From positions 45,416 to 109,415 of the forward strand of contig NZ_WEIO01000010.1 in the NCBI RefSeq assembly GCF_009183655.1: 64,000 bases of DNA. Reading direction: 5' to 3'. The translations under genes were made by a program, and so were the position numbers. Under the pieces are notes generated by a model, which worked only from the letters and a program-made list of their open reading frames with translations, was not told where the DNA came from and ran no database searches. The stretch comes from Bacillus aerolatus. GTDB lineage: Bacteria; Bacillota; Bacilli; Bacillales; Domibacillaceae. Shown piece by piece: positions 63,068-64,000 of the stretch (position 1 is its first letter; each line of letters opens with the position of its first letter).

Positions 63068-64000
63068 ATGAATGCAGGGGTTATAGGAGTAGGGCGTTTT
63101 GTACCTGAAAAAGAAATCACAAACTTTGATTTGGAAAAAATGATGGATACGTCAGATGAATGGATCAGGACGAGAACCGGTATAGAATCACGAAGAATTG
63201 CAGATGACGAAATGGATACGTCCGACATGGGAGTGAGAGCAGCGAGACAAGCTGTGGAGAACGCAGGCATTTCTCCTGAGGACATTGGTTTGATAGTAAC
63301 AGCGACCGTCACTCCAGATTATCCGTTTCCATCTGTGGCATCTATGATACAAGATCAAATCGGGGCGAAAAATGCTGCCGCTATGGATGTCAGTGCCGCC
63401 TGTGCAGGGTTTATGTACGGAATTGTAACAGCGAAACAGTTTGTTGAAACGGGCTCCTACAAGTATGTACTCGTTGTAGGAGTGGAGAAGCTGTCCAAAA
63501 TAGTAGATTGGACTGAACGGGATACAGCTGTTTTGTTCGGAGACGGTGCCGGAGCTGTTGTGATCGGTCAAGTGTCAGAAGGTCGTGGCATTCTGTCTTT
63601 TGAGCTCGGGGCGGACGGTTCAGGATTAAAGCATTTGTATCAGGAGAAGCATATTAAAATGAACGGTCGGGAAGTATTTAAATTTGCCGTGCGTCAAATG
63701 GGAGAGTCATGCATTAACGTCTTGGAAAAAGCAGGGCTGCAAAAAGAGGATGTTGACTTTCTGCTGCCTCACCAAGCGAATATCCGCATTATGGAAGCAG
63801 CTCGTCAGCGGCTCGACCTTCCGAAAGAAAAAATGTCTGTGACGATTAATAAATACGGAAACACATCATCGGCTTCTATCCCGATTACGCTTATGGAAGA
63901 GCTGGAAGCTGGAAAAATTAAAGAAGACGATTTACTGATTATGGTTGGTTTTGGCGGCGGTCTCACATGGGGCGCCATTGCGATGAGATGGGGACGCTGA
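63068..64000 (+). CDS. fabH: Beta-ketoacyl-ACP synthase III
   Basis: 310 residues, complete, with its stop at the window edge. The start is the ATG after GAAGGGAACCTG; the frame is open 11 codons earlier. The catalytic triad is visible as Cys in [12 protein letters not shown], His in [10 protein letters not shown] and Asn in [10 protein letters not shown]. It condenses acyl-CoA primers with malonyl-ACP, and in Bacillaceae prefers branched primers. The position after med-comZ corresponds to fabHA of B. subtilis, usually followed by fabF just outside the window. FapR control is indicated by the upstream box. Confidence 0.96.
   Translation: MNAGVIGVGRFVPEKEITNFDLEKMMDTSDEWIRTRTGIESRRIADDEMDTSDMGVRAARQAVENAGISPEDIGLIVTATVTPDYPFPSVASMIQDQIGAKNAAAMDVSAACAGFMYGIVTAKQFVETGSYKYVLVVGVEKLSKIVDWTERDTAVLFGDGAGAVVIGQVSEGRGILSFELGADGSGLKHLYQEKHIKMNGREVFKFAVRQMGESCINVLEKAGLQKEDVDFLLPHQANIRIMEAARQRLDLPKEKMSVTINKYGNTSSASIPITLMEELEAGKIKEDDLLIMVGFGGGLTWGAIAMRWGR

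Overview
The window is a piece of a chromosome from a spore-forming member of the Bacillaceae. The evidence is an alpha/beta-type small acid-soluble spore protein behind a near-perfect sigma-G promoter, ScoC/Hpr, EcsAB, PrsA, Med/ComZ, AddAB, a FapR-type site at fabH, a TRAP-type site at trpP, strong GGAGG ribosome sites, and gene order matching the yhe-yha-ecs-hem-yhf-yhj-add-yis-yit-fabHA arc of Bacillus subtilis. Species is not assigned. No tRNA, rRNA, CRISPR array, prophage or transposase gene was seen; the window is ordinary core chromosome with some interspersed repeats and decayed genes.

Layout. 1-9128: branched-chain amino acid cluster ilvD(partial)-[T-box]-ilvB-ilvN-ilvC-leuA-leuB-[hairpin]-leuC-leuD. 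9129-12080: a structured repeat, a micro-ORF, fumC, a spore protein gene with a cloverleaf-like leader, a CstR-like regulator and a small acidic protein. 12142-24939: yheE, yheB, yheA, yhaX, hemZ, yhzC, the yhaQP ABC exporter, yhaM, yhaL, prsA, yhaJ, scoC/hpr, yhaH and trpP with a TRAP-type site. 25142-35329: hit, ecsAB, hmoB, the coproporphyrin-dependent heme genes hemE-hemH-hemY, and the TetR regulator/exporter pair yhgD-yhgE. 35330-40631: a MITE-like repeat, yhfH, yhfI, lplJ, the 3' stump of an acyl-CoA ligase, the M48 protease yhfN, an IDEAL-domain protein and yhjE. 40829-48026: addB-addA. 48168-52549: a DUF418 membrane protein, yisK, yisL and a membrane-anchored alpha-amylase-like protein that has lost its catalytic residues. 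52613-57509: an SDR oxidoreductase, yajQ, a degV-family gene, yitT, yitU and a SufT/YitW protein. 57510-64000: a 41-bp tandem repeat, an N-terminally truncated uppP, clpB under a CtsR box, yjzD, med-comZ, and fabH behind a FapR-type box.

How the genes work together. The first operon makes valine, isoleucine and leucine and is tuned by a T-box inside the cluster. The hem genes carry out the later steps of the Gram-positive heme pathway, with HemZ as an anaerobic alternative and HmoB for heme turnover. PrsA, EcsAB, ScoC and Hit form the secretion/protease-control neighbourhood known from B. subtilis. AddAB is the recombinational repair helicase-nuclease.

The observations most worth following are the pseudo-amylase (51044-52549), the four-arm leader RNA of the spore protein gene (11281-11339), a six-copy family of structured repeats whose outer part is conserved while the inner arm is exchanged (one copy supplies the C-terminus of YhgE), a MITE-like palindromic element (35421-35665), the 41-bp tandem repeat (57681-57843), matched AATGACT-N14-GTCAT sites at yhgD and yhgE, and the decayed uppP and acyl-CoA ligase genes. 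All assignments come from reading the sequence; no database search was run.
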